Assembly (NCBI GenBank): GCA_038503065.1
Contig: JBCAMK010000008.1
Span: 1,364,001-1,428,000 of the forward strand
DNA from: Paragyromitra xinjiangensis
Lineage: Eukaryota > Ascomycota > Pezizomycetes > Pezizales > Discinaceae
Direction of reading: 5' to 3'
DNA length: 64,000 nt
Positions 39,379-51,447 of the stretch are shown piece by piece. Made by a program: the position numbers and the translations under genes. Each line of letters starts with the position of its first letter. Within the stretch, counting starts at the first letter, position 1. The notes beneath the pieces are model-generated. The model did not search any database. It saw nothing but the letters and a program-made list of their open reading frames with translations, and was not told the DNA's origin.

Positions 39379-40419
39379 ATGGCTCAAGAACGTGCTGCTC
39401 CGTAAGTAAAATTCTGCTCATTGAACTTTCCTTAATCAGGGGCCTTGGATGGTATGTGAAGCTAGTATTAGAAAAGCTAACTCCCCTCAATTACTTCAGC
39501 CTCCGCCTTGGAAGCATTGCTCCCGACTTTGAAGCTGATACTACCAATGTTCGTCCTCTCTGTGAGATTATAATATAATATTTTAACTCTTCAGCGTTAG
39601 CTAACTTATACTCCTTTGCAATAGGGAAAAATCAAGTTCCACGAATTCATCGGTGACAAGTGGGTCGTCTTCTTCTCTCACCCTGAGGGTATGTTTATTA
39701 GCCTTATCCAGTATTTTCACCTTAGCTAATATCTTAAACAACAGACTTCACTCCCGTTTGCACCACTGAGTTGGGCGCATTCGCCAAGCTCGAGCCTGAG
39801 TTCACCAAACGTGGAGTTAAGCTCATTGGTCTTTCGGCAAACACCATCGACTCCCACAGCGAATGGATCAAGGACATTGATGAGATCTCTGGATCCAACC
39901 TCAAATTCCCCATCATTGGTGACAAGGACAGGAAGATCTCCTACGCCTATGACATGTACGTTTTACCCAACAGATTCTTGCTCTATCATAAACGATACTG
40001 ACTCTTGCGTAAATAGGATTGACCACCAGGACACCACTAATGTCGACTCCAAGGGCATTGCGTTCACCATCCGCTCTGTTTTTGTCATTGACCCTAAGAA
40101 GACTATCCGTCTTATTCTTTCATACCCCGCTTCTACTGGCCGTAACGCTGCTGAGGTCTTGAGGGTTGTTGATTCCCTTCAGACTGGTGACAAGCACCGG
40201 TACGGAACCCCAGTTTACAGTTTTTAGTCATGAAAAATCACTAACAAGAATGGCTGTAGCATCACTACCCCCATCAACTGGCTCCCTGGTGATGATGTCA
40301 TTGTCCACCCCTCTGTCAGCAACGAGCAGGCTAAGGAACTCTTCCCTGAATTCCGCATCGTCAAGCCCTACCTCCGTTTCACTCCTCTCCCCAAAGAGAA
40401 GACCACCGCTGCCGTTTAA
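39379..40419 (+). CDS. 1-Cys peroxiredoxin (Prx6 type, 229 aa)
   Basis: Six exons: 39379-39401, 39500-39548, 39625-39688, 39745-39955, 40017-40199, 40260-40419; every junction keeps phase. Peroxiredoxins reduce hydrogen peroxide, alkyl hydroperoxides and peroxynitrite. The peroxidatic site is DFTPVCTTE with Cys51, and the protein contains no other Cys, which makes it 1-Cys. The upstream segment GDKWVVFFSHPED and the downstream HPSVSNEQAKELFPE and PYLRFT blocks are typical of the Prx6 group. There is no targeting peptide, so it is probably cytosolic, unlike mitochondrial yeast Prx1. Reductive recycling would need an external thiol partner that cannot be identified here. A pyrimidine-rich tract lies in the 130 bp before the ATG. 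Confidence 0.95.
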
Positions 40420-41386
40420 GCTATAGGAAAACAGCAAAAAATAAATGCGTTATCCTGATTTTCTTTTATGCGAGGGAGGTTTTTGTTTCTTTTCTGATCT
40501 AGGCGCATCGCCATGATACTCCAGGGACCTGTATTTTTGGTACTTGGACTCAGAATTTGGTTCTTTCTGAGAAGTAAAACATTGAACCTTAATGGTGCTT
40601 TATTAAGTTTTCGCAACAAGTGAAGCTACTTACTTTCACGCCATTAAGGACGATAGTATATACGTAAAGATATCTGACTTCTAGTCGCACTTAAGGAAGA
40701 GATATGCGTTCTCCCGGAGATCGTTCTTGAAGATCTTGAATAATTTGTACTTTTTGCTGCCTTGCCGTAAATGACAGTTCCCGCACCCTCTGCCGAAATA
40801 TCAGAGAATACCTAGAGTAACGTCTTAGCCTTGGTTTATAGGATGGTCTCTGGCTTGAATCGGCTCTGCAATATTGAAGTTGGAGTAGCAATCTCTTCTA
40901 TGGGAGGTGGATCTATCCGTTTCCCAAATTTTCCGCACGCAACGCATTAAACCTACTTTTTCGGTAGTTTTGCGAATGAGGTTTTGTAAGGGCTCGCTAT
41001 AAAACTTCACGATCGCTATCAAATCTTATTTAGTTCATAGACAATCACTCGACTCAAGCCGTTTCTTTAAATTCTTATGCAGGTAGTTAGCGTCATCTTT
41101 TCCACAAAAAAAAAGCAGGAGATTTCCAGTCAGTGGGGTTGCAATTGCATAGTCCTGCACTGTGAGGTACAGGCTACCGTATGAACCCATCAACGTTTGT
41201 AGGAAAATCTCCATCCGCAAAGCACTTAAACTATCTGTATATGTTAGGATTTTTCTAGCTTGAGATCCTTCTCATGCAGGTTGAATTTTGCCACGTGAGT
41301 ACAGCCAGTCTAGTATCCTATAGAATAGTCCCAGCTAGTTCACACTACAAGAGGGGCCTGCCTGCTTATCTTAGGTGGGTTTAGCG

Positions 41387-41432
41387 TAGTCTCGTGCCCA
41401 TCCCCACTGCGTAGCTTGCTGCGTACCGTAGC
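41387..41432 (+). mobile_element. Solitary left end of the TAGTCTCG MULE-like family
   Basis: TAGTCTCGTGCCCATCCCC, then GCGTAGCTTGCTGCGTACC, matching the left terminus of the 47322-47746 element. No matching right end or duplicated 9-mer was found downstream, so it is truncated. Confidence 0.65.
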
Positions 41433-42897
41433 AGATACTTTTCGATCGCGCTATAGCTGTCCCGAGACTTGGCATACCTAGGAGCGATGAGTTTCCCAAC
41501 GAACTCTAGTTGTCATGAGATGGTATAAGGTCTGTCTTTTAGATTTTTGCGGGCTCCGGACTACTCCGCAATAAAAGGAAGTATTGGGACCGACAAACCC
41601 CATACGACCAAGTGCCGCGCGGAATCTTAACAGCATTTCGATCTAATGGAATAAGATAGTAATTTTGATCATAAAAAATCACTCGTAGTGCGAAGAAGTT
41701 AGCTAGAAGTTGTTCCCTACTTGCACTAGGGAAGGGCGTACATTGCTCGTTTAGTCCTACTAATTTTTCACTGTTGAGCAGAATTCCCGAAAGATTAGTG
41801 AGGCACCAGAGAAAAGTAAAAGGAAGTCAGTCTCTGTCGGAATGGGGCGCCAGTCCTTAAATACAATTTTCCTTGATCAATTTCGACTACTCCACGGCTA
41901 CACCTGGAGGTATTTGATTGGTAACTATCGATCTAGTGATCATTGACTTCATATTGTTTCTGCTGTGTTTCAAAATTTAATTGCGGTGATACACTTGGCA
42001 AGGGAAATATAGCAAAACATCACATCCCCAACCACTATTTACCCCCGATCATGATTCCACCCAATCTCATATTTTCAATTCTCCATACCCTCATGCCAGT
42101 CCCCTATCTTCTCTGACCCCACAATCACGGCGGAAATATATAAGAGTATACGTATAGTTTAGGATTCATGGAAAGCCAACAGGGAAGAGGGGAGTTTCAC
42201 TAGAAATTTTGAATGACTGGAGACAAGACCTAGCACGTTTTAGAAAGTAATCGTGGCACATAACACCTAGGATCTGCTCGACTACGCATAACGGAAATTT
42301 TTTAGGCTAGAACGACATAGAAGCCAAACGGAGTAGAGGAGGTTACGCGAGTGTGAATATGAATCAGATTACTGGCAATGGCCACCCTACGCTGCGCACG
42401 TAGTAGTTATGCTATGGTCTGTTCCTAGATGCGCATCAAATATGAGATAAGCCCTACCGGCAATCGATTATTCGAGATAACCACGTGTCAATAACTGCCA
42501 TCACTGCCACAATTTGGTGGCATCCCTCGGCGCAATGAGGTAGCGTCATCAAAAGTTAAAAAGTGTAGCGAAATCTCATATCGCCGGGTACACCGAATAT
42601 CAGGCCATGAGGCTGTGGGCTGACCGTTATTAGTGGTCTATTCTGGACCTATAAGCACCAACCTACAAAGTGAAAAAATAGGTGCGAAAATTTTAACCAT
42701 AATGGGAAGTATCGTCGGCGATATTACCCTAATGTGGTGATATTAATAGTGATATCTGGATACGTAGCCGATATGCGGTAACTAATTGTCATCAATTTGC
42801 GCAGCTCTTGGCCTTTTCTACTCGAAACTAATGTGATCGTTGGCACTTCTCAGCTGCTCCCAAGCATAAGCAGGGTCTCAGAATTGCACCTGAGGAA

Positions 42898-43556
42898 TGT
42901 GTACATATATGTTCCGACCCGTCTTCTATTAGAGCCTATTTGTAAATAGGTCGGCCAGTAAGTAAAGAGGCCAACCTATTTACTAACAGTCCCACTTTGA
43001 TTATCGGCTGACCCAGCTACAATTTGACACTAGGAGACGGCCAACCTTCAAATAAAATTTTTTTCAACTATAGTTCAGCCCCTTCGCCACGAACTATCAC
43101 TACACCCAACCACAACCACACCTAACCATCACGGTTTCATTTATCCTTGAGCCACAAAATTTTAGATGCCCCCAGCTTTCATTACTTGGATTTTCATGTG
43201 TGTATGAAAAATCTATCTATCTATCTATCTATTTGGATTTTCATTCTCTAATGCACTGCATTGTATACCTTTTGGAGGAATCAGCTATACATTCGTAGTT
43301 AGAAGGAGAGTATCATTGTTGGGCTGTAGTAACTTTTGCAGACCACCATGATGGTAATCATTTTGCCTGTGTGGCTACAACCTCGCTTAGAGACACAGAA
43401 TCCTTTGAATATGGGCCATCTTTTAGTGTTAACTTGTAGATGGGCCAGTCAATACTCAAAGTGGTCCCGTTGGTAAATAGGTTGGCCTGTTTACCCACCG
43501 GCCGACCCGTTTGCCAATGGGCGAAGATAGAATACGGGTCGGAACATATACACTTC
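42898..43556. mobile_element. Non-autonomous element with ~165-bp terminal inverted repeats
   Basis: The left arm (about 42898-43063) and right arm (about 43388-43556) are inverted copies. Both contain TATGTTCCGACCCGT, the GTCGGCC core and GGCCAACCTATTTAC. The ~320-bp middle is non-coding and includes a (CTAT)n run at 43197-43218. Differences between arms are mostly C/T and G/A. Exact ends and any target duplication are unclear. Confidence 0.75.
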
Positions 43557-44759
43557 CACTGCTTTCTGGGCTTGGCTGTTGCAAATTTTCCGCATCCTGG
43601 GACGGGGACCCTTTGCTGGATATGCCTATTAACTTGGCACTTGTGATGATGTTGACGTTGAAAACAGGAAACACAAGGAGCTTTTTGCTGTTTCGAACAC
43701 CAAAACCATTAACTGCAAATCATTTTCTAGTTAGGACAAAAATTTAAGCATACATCTTCTCATGTGTCAAGGTGAACGAATCTAAGAGCCTTAAAATTAA
43801 AGTGCATCGCCCTTGGGAGGTTGATCTCTGTTGACCCCTGTCCTTAGATCGCACCGTGAACGTGGCTCGGCTACCTGATGTCAACATTCGCGCTTCGTGG
43901 AGCTACGTCAACACGACTTCTTCAATCGATTATATGCATGCGTATGCAGCATTTTATCCTTTTAGAAACTTATTGTTTTTTGAGGCTTCGTTTTCCAGAA
44001 AATCGGTGTATGAGATCCTAATCTAAGCGCTAATGAGGCTGTGCGTATTTGATGCCGAATCTCAACCATGAAACGCCGCGCATCGGCAATAGCCACTCCC
44101 GTTACCAGGCAATTGGCCCTGGTCCTTCCCAAAAAGAGGTAGGGGTTCTATCCGAGTCCCGGCCAACAGCTTGATTTGGCTGTTGCGGATTGCCTTAACC
44201 TCACGTTAAGCATAGATTCTCCCCCTATGATGCAGGAAGCCGGGAGAGGAGAGATATGAGGGGTATCCAATCCGGGAGGCTGAATCTCTGAGGCCTTCTC
44301 TTCCTCCTGCCCTTCACCCTTTCCATTTTTACGCTTCAACTCACATCATCATAATAAGGTTAATTCCAAATAATTGAGACCCAAGCTTACAGAGGACGAC
44401 GACGCTGGGCGTGGTTATTCATCTTTCGTTTCTCTTTCTTATATCTGCAGTCATTCCTGCTGGTGGAGGAATATTCCGAGCTGCATTCCTAACGAAGCAT
44501 CGGTAGCATTACACCAACCTTTTCTTTTGTTAATTCTTTTTGTCTCTCCTGCGATTTCGCTTCGTTTTGAGCTGAGGTTGTCGGGATTCGGAATTTGAGA
44601 CATAAATCAAGTTTTTCCAGCCTCTAGATCGCATAGGACGGCAGCAAACCACAAGCCGCCTTAATACTCCGCCTTTCCCTCACACCTTTCCCTCCCCCTT
44701 ATCTACACTAGATTTTTCCTTGCGATTGCGGCAATTAATTTTATCGCATCTCAATCGCA

Positions 44760-46814
44760 ATGTTTGTACTATCCAGCTCACAAGTGTTGTTGGCAGCAGT
44801 GTCCATTCTTTCTGGTGAGGCTTCCAGGCTCCGTTGCTGTTGGCATGACAACGCAAAAAATAAACAATCGCAGCTAACAATTATCGTCGCCTATGAACAG
44901 CTGTCCAAGCTAATCCTCTCCCCTCGGAACTCAATGAAATCAACCGTCGAGCTGTCTCTAATTCTCCTACCGGAGGCTATGCTCCGGGCAATGTTTCATG
45001 CCCAAGCACTCCATTGATTCGCAGCGCCGACGATATTTCTGATAATGAAAAGGCGTTCATCAAGAAACGCCATACGGTCACGGATCAAGCTCTCACCGAC
45101 TTCTTGAATCGTGCATCAATGGTGGATTTTGATGTTGGAGCATTCATGGATTCTTACTCACCGACTATTGGGATTGCGTTTTCGGGTGGTGGATACCGAG
45201 CGCTCCTGAGCGGTGGAGGTGAATTTGCTGCTTTTGACAGCAGGACCCCAGGGTCAACAGCTGTGGGGCATCTTGGTGGATTGCTACAGAGCGCGACCTA
45301 CGTTGCTGGATTGTCAGGCGGAAGTTGGCTGCTTGGAAGTATCGTCATCAATAATTTCACAACAGTGCAGAGACTCCAAAATGCAGGAAATGTGTGGGAT
45401 TTTACCAACAACATCCTAACTCCTGAGGGAGAGCTGCACATTGTGGATACTACGCGATACTACAACGATCTTCACGACGAGGTGTCGGATAAAGAGGATG
45501 CGGGATACGATGTTTCCTTGACGGATTATTGGGGCAGAGCGCTATCAAGACAATTTGTCAACTACACTGATGGTGGTCCGGGTGTGACTTTCTCGTCCAT
45601 TGCAACAAGCGACGATTTTGTTAGCGCGACAATGCCATTCCCCATTATTGTCGCCGATGGAAGGAATCCAGGAGAGTTGATCATTAGTAGTAATACAACG
45701 GTTTACGAGTTCAATCCGTATGAATTTGGGAGCTTTGACCCTACTTTGTATGCGTTTACACCAATGGAGTATCTGGGCACCAACATGACAAATGGCGTGC
45801 CAAATACTGACAACGTCTGCGTTAGAGGCTTTGATAATGCTGGGTAAGCACACATTTACAGCTGAATAGCAGGGATAGTTTACTAATAGTGATTACAGAT
45901 TCATCATGGGCACCTCTTCTTCCTTATTCAACACTGGTTTCATGCAGCTAGAAACCTCTGGACTCACTGGTATCATTCGCAGTTTCATCAACAGCACCCT
46001 TGAATTTCTCTCCATCAATGAATACGATATCGCTGATTACTCACCGAACCCATTCTTCGGTGTTAACCCTGATATTAATCCCTCCGCCGACACCCGAGAC
46101 CTTACTCTTGTTGACGGAGGTCTTGACCTCGAAAACATCCCTCTTCATCCTCTCATTCAGCCCAGTCGCCATGTGGACGTTATCTTTGCTATGGATAACT
46201 CCGCCGACACTGTCCGCCTCAATGGCAGTCTCTCCAATTGGCCTAACGGCACCGCTATGATTGCAACCTACGAGCGCTCCATCATGGGGACCATCAATAA
46301 TGGTACACTTTTCCCGGCTATCCCGGACACAAACACCTTCATTGGCCAGGGCCTCAACAACCGCCCCACTTTCTTCGGATGCGACGGGAGCAATATCACG
46401 ACTGATGCAAGCAAGGTCCCGCCGCTGATCGTCTACATTCCTAACTCGCCATATACTTTCTTCTCCAATATCTCCACTAGTACCTTGGAGTACACTAACT
46501 CTCAACGCAACCTGATGATCGAGAACGGATACAATATTGCTACTCGTGGTAACGGATCGTTCGATTCGAGCTGGGCTGCATGTGTTGGTTGTGCAATTGT
46601 TAGGAGAGAGCAGGAGAGAAAGGGTGATCAGCAAACAGCACAGTGCCAAAAGTGCTTCAGTGATTACTGCTGGAATGGTGTAAGACAGACCACGCAAGCT
46701 CCGGAGTACGAGCCAGTCGCTGCAATCAGCGCCAAGAGTGCCGCTGGCAGGACTGAGGCATGGGGACTAGGGATGTTCTTGGCTGCAGCTGCGGCGAGCG
46801 TGTTTTTGCTGTAA
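44760..46814 (+). CDS. PLB1: Lysophospholipase / phospholipase B, secreted and GPI-type
   Basis: Three exons: 44760-44814, 44901-45843, 45899-46814; 637 aa. The enzyme hydrolyses acyl chains of phospholipids and lysophospholipids at the cell surface or outside. The first exon encodes only a signal peptide (MFVLSSSQVLLAAVSILS); the mature start then reads SPTGGYAPGNVSCP, a hallmark of fungal phospholipase B. The cytosolic-PLA2-like catalytic core shows SGGGYRALLSGGG, the nucleophile in GLSGGSW (Ser157) and the acid in VDGGLDLENIPLHPL (Asp405). Many Asn-X-Ser/Thr sites are present. The C-terminus has a Cys-rich stretch, then a small-residue region and a hydrophobic tail (about the last 18 residues), which fits a GPI-attachment signal. 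Confidence 0.95.
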
Positions 46815-47321
46815 GTTTTGGTTGAGCTAAGGGGTTTATTTTTCTCGATTGTACCTTTTTTTTTATATCGGCTATCTTCCCATTAGGACCATTTGAGTTT
46901 TGCTTGTCTTGTTCCTCGGCTATGGGCGTGGGCTTTTGTTGTTCCCTCTTGTTACAATATTTTTTTTCTTTTGTTGGGCCATATATCAATACCAACTATA
47001 CCTTTTTTTGTATTTTTTTCTTAGCTGGATAGGGTAGGGTGATTGCCGAGTCAATTCTCAAACGTAGTCTTCAAAGGTTAGCTAGCTGGTGAGGAACTCT
47101 AAAATAAAATCGGAAGTACAATCCTTCAACCGTCCGATAGCGGAGTGTGACGGGCCTGAAACGAGGCTATTAGAGGTGCTGTCATGGACTAGCACTCGTC
47201 CTTGCAAGTCACTAAATCTTTAATTTTGGTATCACTTGTGTTTGCTGCCGGTCTGCGGCGCTATTTTTGTTTCGCCTAACGTATTGACTAAGCTGTGATA
47301 TTACAAATATTACAAATTATG

Positions 47322-47746
47322 TAGTCTCGTGCCCAGCCCCCATGCACGCAGCTTGCTGCGTACCGTAGGGTCTGGTGTACTAAAAGCTCGGAGGCCCTAA
47401 AAAAGGCCCGAAATAAGCCAGAGGCTCTCCAAGGGGGTTTTTTTTGCTCGGGGAGGGTTCTCCCCTCCGAAGGTACAAGTATTTCTATGGGATTTCCTCA
47501 CAAATTTAAGTATCGAATTACCCCCGAAAACCTCCGAGCCCGGGCCTTTTTTTGCCCACCACAGCCCCCCCCCAGGGTACAAGCAATTGTATGTAACCCA
47601 CTAGTAAAATTAAGTACCAATTACCCCCGAAAAACTTCCGAAGATTTGAAGCTCCGAATAGACTTTTCATACAATTCAGAAGGGTAAGTACACCAGCCCC
47701 TACGGTGCGTAGTAGCTGCAGGCAGTAGGGGATGGGAACGAGCCTA
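47322..47746. mobile_element. 425-bp MITE with ~50-bp TIRs and perfect 9-bp target duplication (MULE-like)
   Basis: Starts TAGTCTCGTGCCCAGCCCCC and ends GGGGATGGGAACGAGCCTA; the first and last ~50 bp are inverted copies, including GCGTACCGTAGGG / CCCCTACGGTGCG. CAAATTATG is duplicated exactly at 47313-47321 and 47747-47755. It has no coding capacity. Inside, a ~65-bp unit beginning GGTACAAG and ending CCCCCGAAAA-CTCCGA-like is present twice in direct orientation (about 47482-47546 and 47576-47642). Confidence 0.9.
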
Positions 47747-47755
47747 CAAATTATG

Positions 47756-48412
47756 GTGGCTCATTTTTACAACCCTCTTAGGCTCCGGACCGGCCGGTCT
47801 TGGGGAATATAAGTGTTTCTTTTTGAGTACACGTCTATGTTGGGTGGGTATATTTATGTAGGGGGCAAATTATGAACTAGATCCAGCTAGTAGGAGGGAT
47901 TTCTATCGATTTCGAAAATGCACCCACGAATCTCACTGTGTCGCTAGTTGAGGGACTAAAAGGGGTTTCCCTGGGCTTACATTCGATATACTAGCGAATG
48001 TTATCTCAACAAACGTGAAAGGGAGAGACGGTGGGGTCTCGTTAACTGAAACACCAGACATCACTCGGCACCCAACACATAGATTCCAAATATTAATTTT
48101 AACAGTATACTTAGGGTGAAAGCTCATTGTGAGATACAAAGATATTTCGAGTATTCTAAAAATAGAAACAAAACTCATAGGTAGATATTAATTATTCTTC
48201 CTTCCGGCTTTTCCCAAACCTTAACCCCACCATCCAACTTCCTACCGGGGCCTTATCCGACCAGGAAGGACTTACGCTTCCTTTCTCCAGATCATCAGCA
48301 TCAACCGAACCTCTTCCTGGTGTGGATTCTCGACGTCGTTTCACTCTTCGCAGTATCAGCCTCTCTAGTTGCTGTTCGAAGTATTCTTCGATCTACCCTT
48401 ATGTTAGTACCT
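47756..48412. other. Intergenic, no gene recognised
   Basis: Between the MULE-like element and the 3' end of the TPR-CorA gene. Nothing further is supported. Confidence 0.5.
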
Positions 48413-51174
48413 TCATCTTGTGGAGGCGGCGCATACGCGGGGGCAGAGGAAAGGTCTAACCGGGAAATATTTAAAAGCAGACCAGAAGATCATTACAATG
48501 ACCGATAAGCATCCGCCGCCCACTAAGTACCACCACCACTTGGGGTTATCCCCATTTTGCGATAATATGTCGATATTCATTCCGAAGAGGGACTATCAGG
48601 GGTTAGTAATACGACTTATAGTTTATACATACGGAGACACTAACCGCGACAAACACTAATGGTAGAAATATGAACTATTGCAAAACATTAGAACATAAAG
48701 TAATATTTATCTGGACATACTCACAGTGATCCAACTCAAACGCTTCATACTCTCAGCCATATGAGTAGACCTGTGGACGTCATAAATAGATGACAAATTA
48801 AACTCCTGTAAAAAAATGATCAGCAGGATATGATCCTTAACCCCGCTACCAGGACCTACCAGTTGAATCGATCTTTCCGTCTTCTTCTCAAGCTCTTCAT
48901 CAACCCTTTCTAGATGCTTCCTCAGATTTTCGACTATCGTCATCATTCTCTCTTCTATAGACCATGACTTTATTTTCCTCTGCTGACAGTACAGCTCAAC
49001 TTCTCTACAGATAGCATCTGAGGCGAGGTCTTTCGTAAGGGCCAGACAACCCTCTATATGAGAGTTGAGGATGATTTTCCATATACTCCACCTATTAGCA
49101 TCTTGTAACAGCTGCTGGACCAGCTGCGTGTTCTTTCCGTTCGCCGCCATAATAGTATCGTTCTAGGACAGGTTAGCTTGCACTCTAGATGAATATATCG
49201 GTGTATAGTTCTTACCCTAATCCTCACACGAGATATAGCCTCACGGATAAGAAGTGACCATTCTCTATCAAGCCATTCCAGATTAGCGACGACAAAATCC
49301 GCCGCTGTCTCAGGAAACCCTAAATTATTATTGACGAGGAAAAGCTCTTTGAGTTTGAGATATTTTTGTCTTATCACGTTGTCCGCTATAGAAGGTATCA
49401 CAGAACAATCTTCATCTTCCTCGTATCCTTCGGGTTTGTTTTCGGTTGATTGGGGTTGTGGTTCGGGCTCTGGCTCTGGGGATAGGTCTGATGTCATGAT
49501 CCATGCGAATATTTTTTCCTTGAAGATCATTTGAGAGTGGCTAAGGTCTGGATATTGTTAGTGGTCTTAGCTAGGATGTGGTACGGTGGGTGTTGCTTCA
49601 ACCTTGGGTTTGTTCAAGTACGGGTATAAAGTAAGATATAGAACATTTTAATGTTGCTAGATTTAGTTATTAGCAACTTTTCTCACCCATGACTTTCTAG
49701 AGTCCACTCACCACCGACTTCTGCTTTCGCAACATCTACTTGCCTTGCTATCCGGTTTATCTCAACAGAACCTACTCTAAACTGACTCGTATACGCCCAC
49801 TTCCAACACGTCTGCATATGCTGAAAGCTAGTAGTCTCCGTCACCTGAGAAATCTTAAAGTCGTCATGGAAACCAAATTCCTTGTTGAGAACCGGAACAG
49901 CCCAGTCAGGGAAATAACCGTCTTTGAAGGTGCAGCTAAATACGCTTAGTAAATATTAACACATCTAATTGAAAGATAATTTACAATATTCTCGGTGTCT
50001 TAATGTTTTCCCTAGCTTGTAAGAAAGCCCCCAAGGACACAGCGTCTGCATAACGGCGGAGATACATCTCGTCTTTCTCGTTTCGTGAGAGTATGCAGAG
50101 CTCCCCATCGTCCTTGCTAACATCATTTAATTTCCGGACTAGACATCTCGAGAGTTCCCTCGCAGAGGTGTTCTCTCCAAGTCGATAGTAGACCTGGATC
50201 AAAGATTCGATTGAGCCCAACGACGTCGGAAGGCTCCATCCGTCGATTTTCCCCCACGCGTAGAACGCCCGAAGGTAGAGTTCCTTTGCTGCCTCTAGAC
50301 ATAATAGAGATCCTTCTTGGAGATAAACATCCGCTAATCGACCAACACTTTTCAGTGTGCTAGGGTGTTCAGGCCCAAGCACGATACTTTCTCCTTCTAG
50401 TGCTTTTTGGAACAGCTTCTGGGCTGAGCGAAGCCTGCCTTGGTATTGGATGGATAATCCTAGATGAGCCATGCTCGCTAGAGTGTCTGGATGCTGCTCG
50501 CCTAGATATTTCTTCTGTGTCTCCATGATCTCACGTTCTAGGTTCTCTGCCTCCTTCCAACGGCCTTGGCCGCAGTACGTTGATGCTAGGTTGGTTGTAG
50601 CTTTAAGCGTTTCCGGGTGTTCTTTCCCGAGGACTCTTTCCATCGTGCTGGCCACTTCCACGAATAACCCTTCCGCCTTTTCCAGTCGCCCTTGGTCTTC
50701 ATATGCCGACGCCAAACAAGCCATAGCCGTCAAAGTATCCGGATGTTCCTTCCCAAGAACCTCCTCACTCGCCTTCACAACCCTCACCAACAACTCCCCC
50801 GCCTCCTCCCACCGTCCTTGACTTTTATACGTCACCGCCAGATTCGCCATAGCCTTAAGTGTATCCGGATGTCCCTTCCCAAGCACCCTCTCACTAACCT
50901 CCACCACTCTCATAAACAGCTCCTGCGCCTCACACCACCGTCCTTGACTGTTATACGTCAACGCTAGCCCAGCCATAGCCTTCAACGTATCCGGATTCTC
51001 CCCTCCAAGCGTCTTCTGACTCGCTTCAACGGTCTCTAATAACACCTCTTCGGCTTCCTTCCACCGACCTTGGTTCCAGAATACTAGTCCTAGTCCTGCC
51101 ATGTTTGCTAATACCCCATGTCCACCTACCTTCTCTACCTCTACCTCTCCCTGCTCGAGGAATGGCGACGCCAT
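48413..51174 (-). CDS. TPR-repeat protein joined to a CorA-like membrane domain (797-aa model)
   Basis: Six-exon minus-strand model: 51174-49985, 49935-49712, 49547-49216, 49162-48725, 48674-48645, 48592-48413; phases agree at all five junctions. The N-terminal ~320 residues are six 42-residue kinesin-light-chain-type TPR units (consensus QGRW.EAE.L...V....LG.EHPDTL.AM). Then come a partial unit, a unique segment, an acidic Pro/Glu linker (EPEPEPQPQ), a long helical region rich in charged residues, and two hydrophobic helices. The first helix ends in SLFGMN (Gly742-Met-Asn744), the CorA-family signature; WWWYLVGG follows. Splitting into two genes is possible: the TPR part would then end at 49683 (480 aa) and the CorA part start at 49497 or 49530 (309-320 aa), leaving under 190 bp between them. 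Ion transport is unproven. Confidence 0.65.
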
Positions 51175-51447
51175 ACTATAGAGTGTTTCTATGGTATATG
51201 GGTGTTTGGCTCCAAAGGATTTCTTACGTCCTTTGTAGGCTCGTTGGCACTAGGTTAGTGTAGTGGAGGAGGTGGCTATATTGGTTATGGTTTCTGGTGT
51301 TGAGGGGTAGAGGTCTAAGGTGGTTTCGAGGGTTTCGAGGATTTGGTGGTGGATTTGTAAGGAGGTAGAGGTGGGTGATAGTAGGGTTTGAGGCTCTACT
51401 GACTGATGAATAAGGTGCTGCTGCCGACAGGTAGATAGAGGAGTATC
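51175..51447 (-). pseudogene. Decayed 5' extension of the TPR gene
   Basis: In frame with the TPR region, upstream of its first usable ATG, the translation still looks like TPR protein (RKKSFGAKHPYTIETLYSMA; ILETLETTLDLYPSTPETIT). It is broken by an in-frame TAG at 51252-51250, with another TAG at 51450-51448. Both could arise from CAG by one C-to-T change. The present gene is therefore either N-terminally truncated or a pseudogene. Confidence 0.5.

Larger units (their letters stand above)
40420..44759. other. 4.3-kb gene desert with inverted-repeat elements
   Basis: Contains a truncated end of the MULE-like family (41387-41432), motif copies TCAT-N6-TCACTCG at 41035 and 41669, and a long-TIR element at 42898-43556. 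No protein gene is recognised. Confidence 0.55.

Noticed and set aside
46041..46697. 218-codon minus-strand frame
   Set aside because: Antisense shadow of the phospholipase B gene.
47397..47687. Short frames on both strands around 47.4-47.7 kb
   Set aside because: They lie inside the MULE-like MITE, which has no coding capacity.
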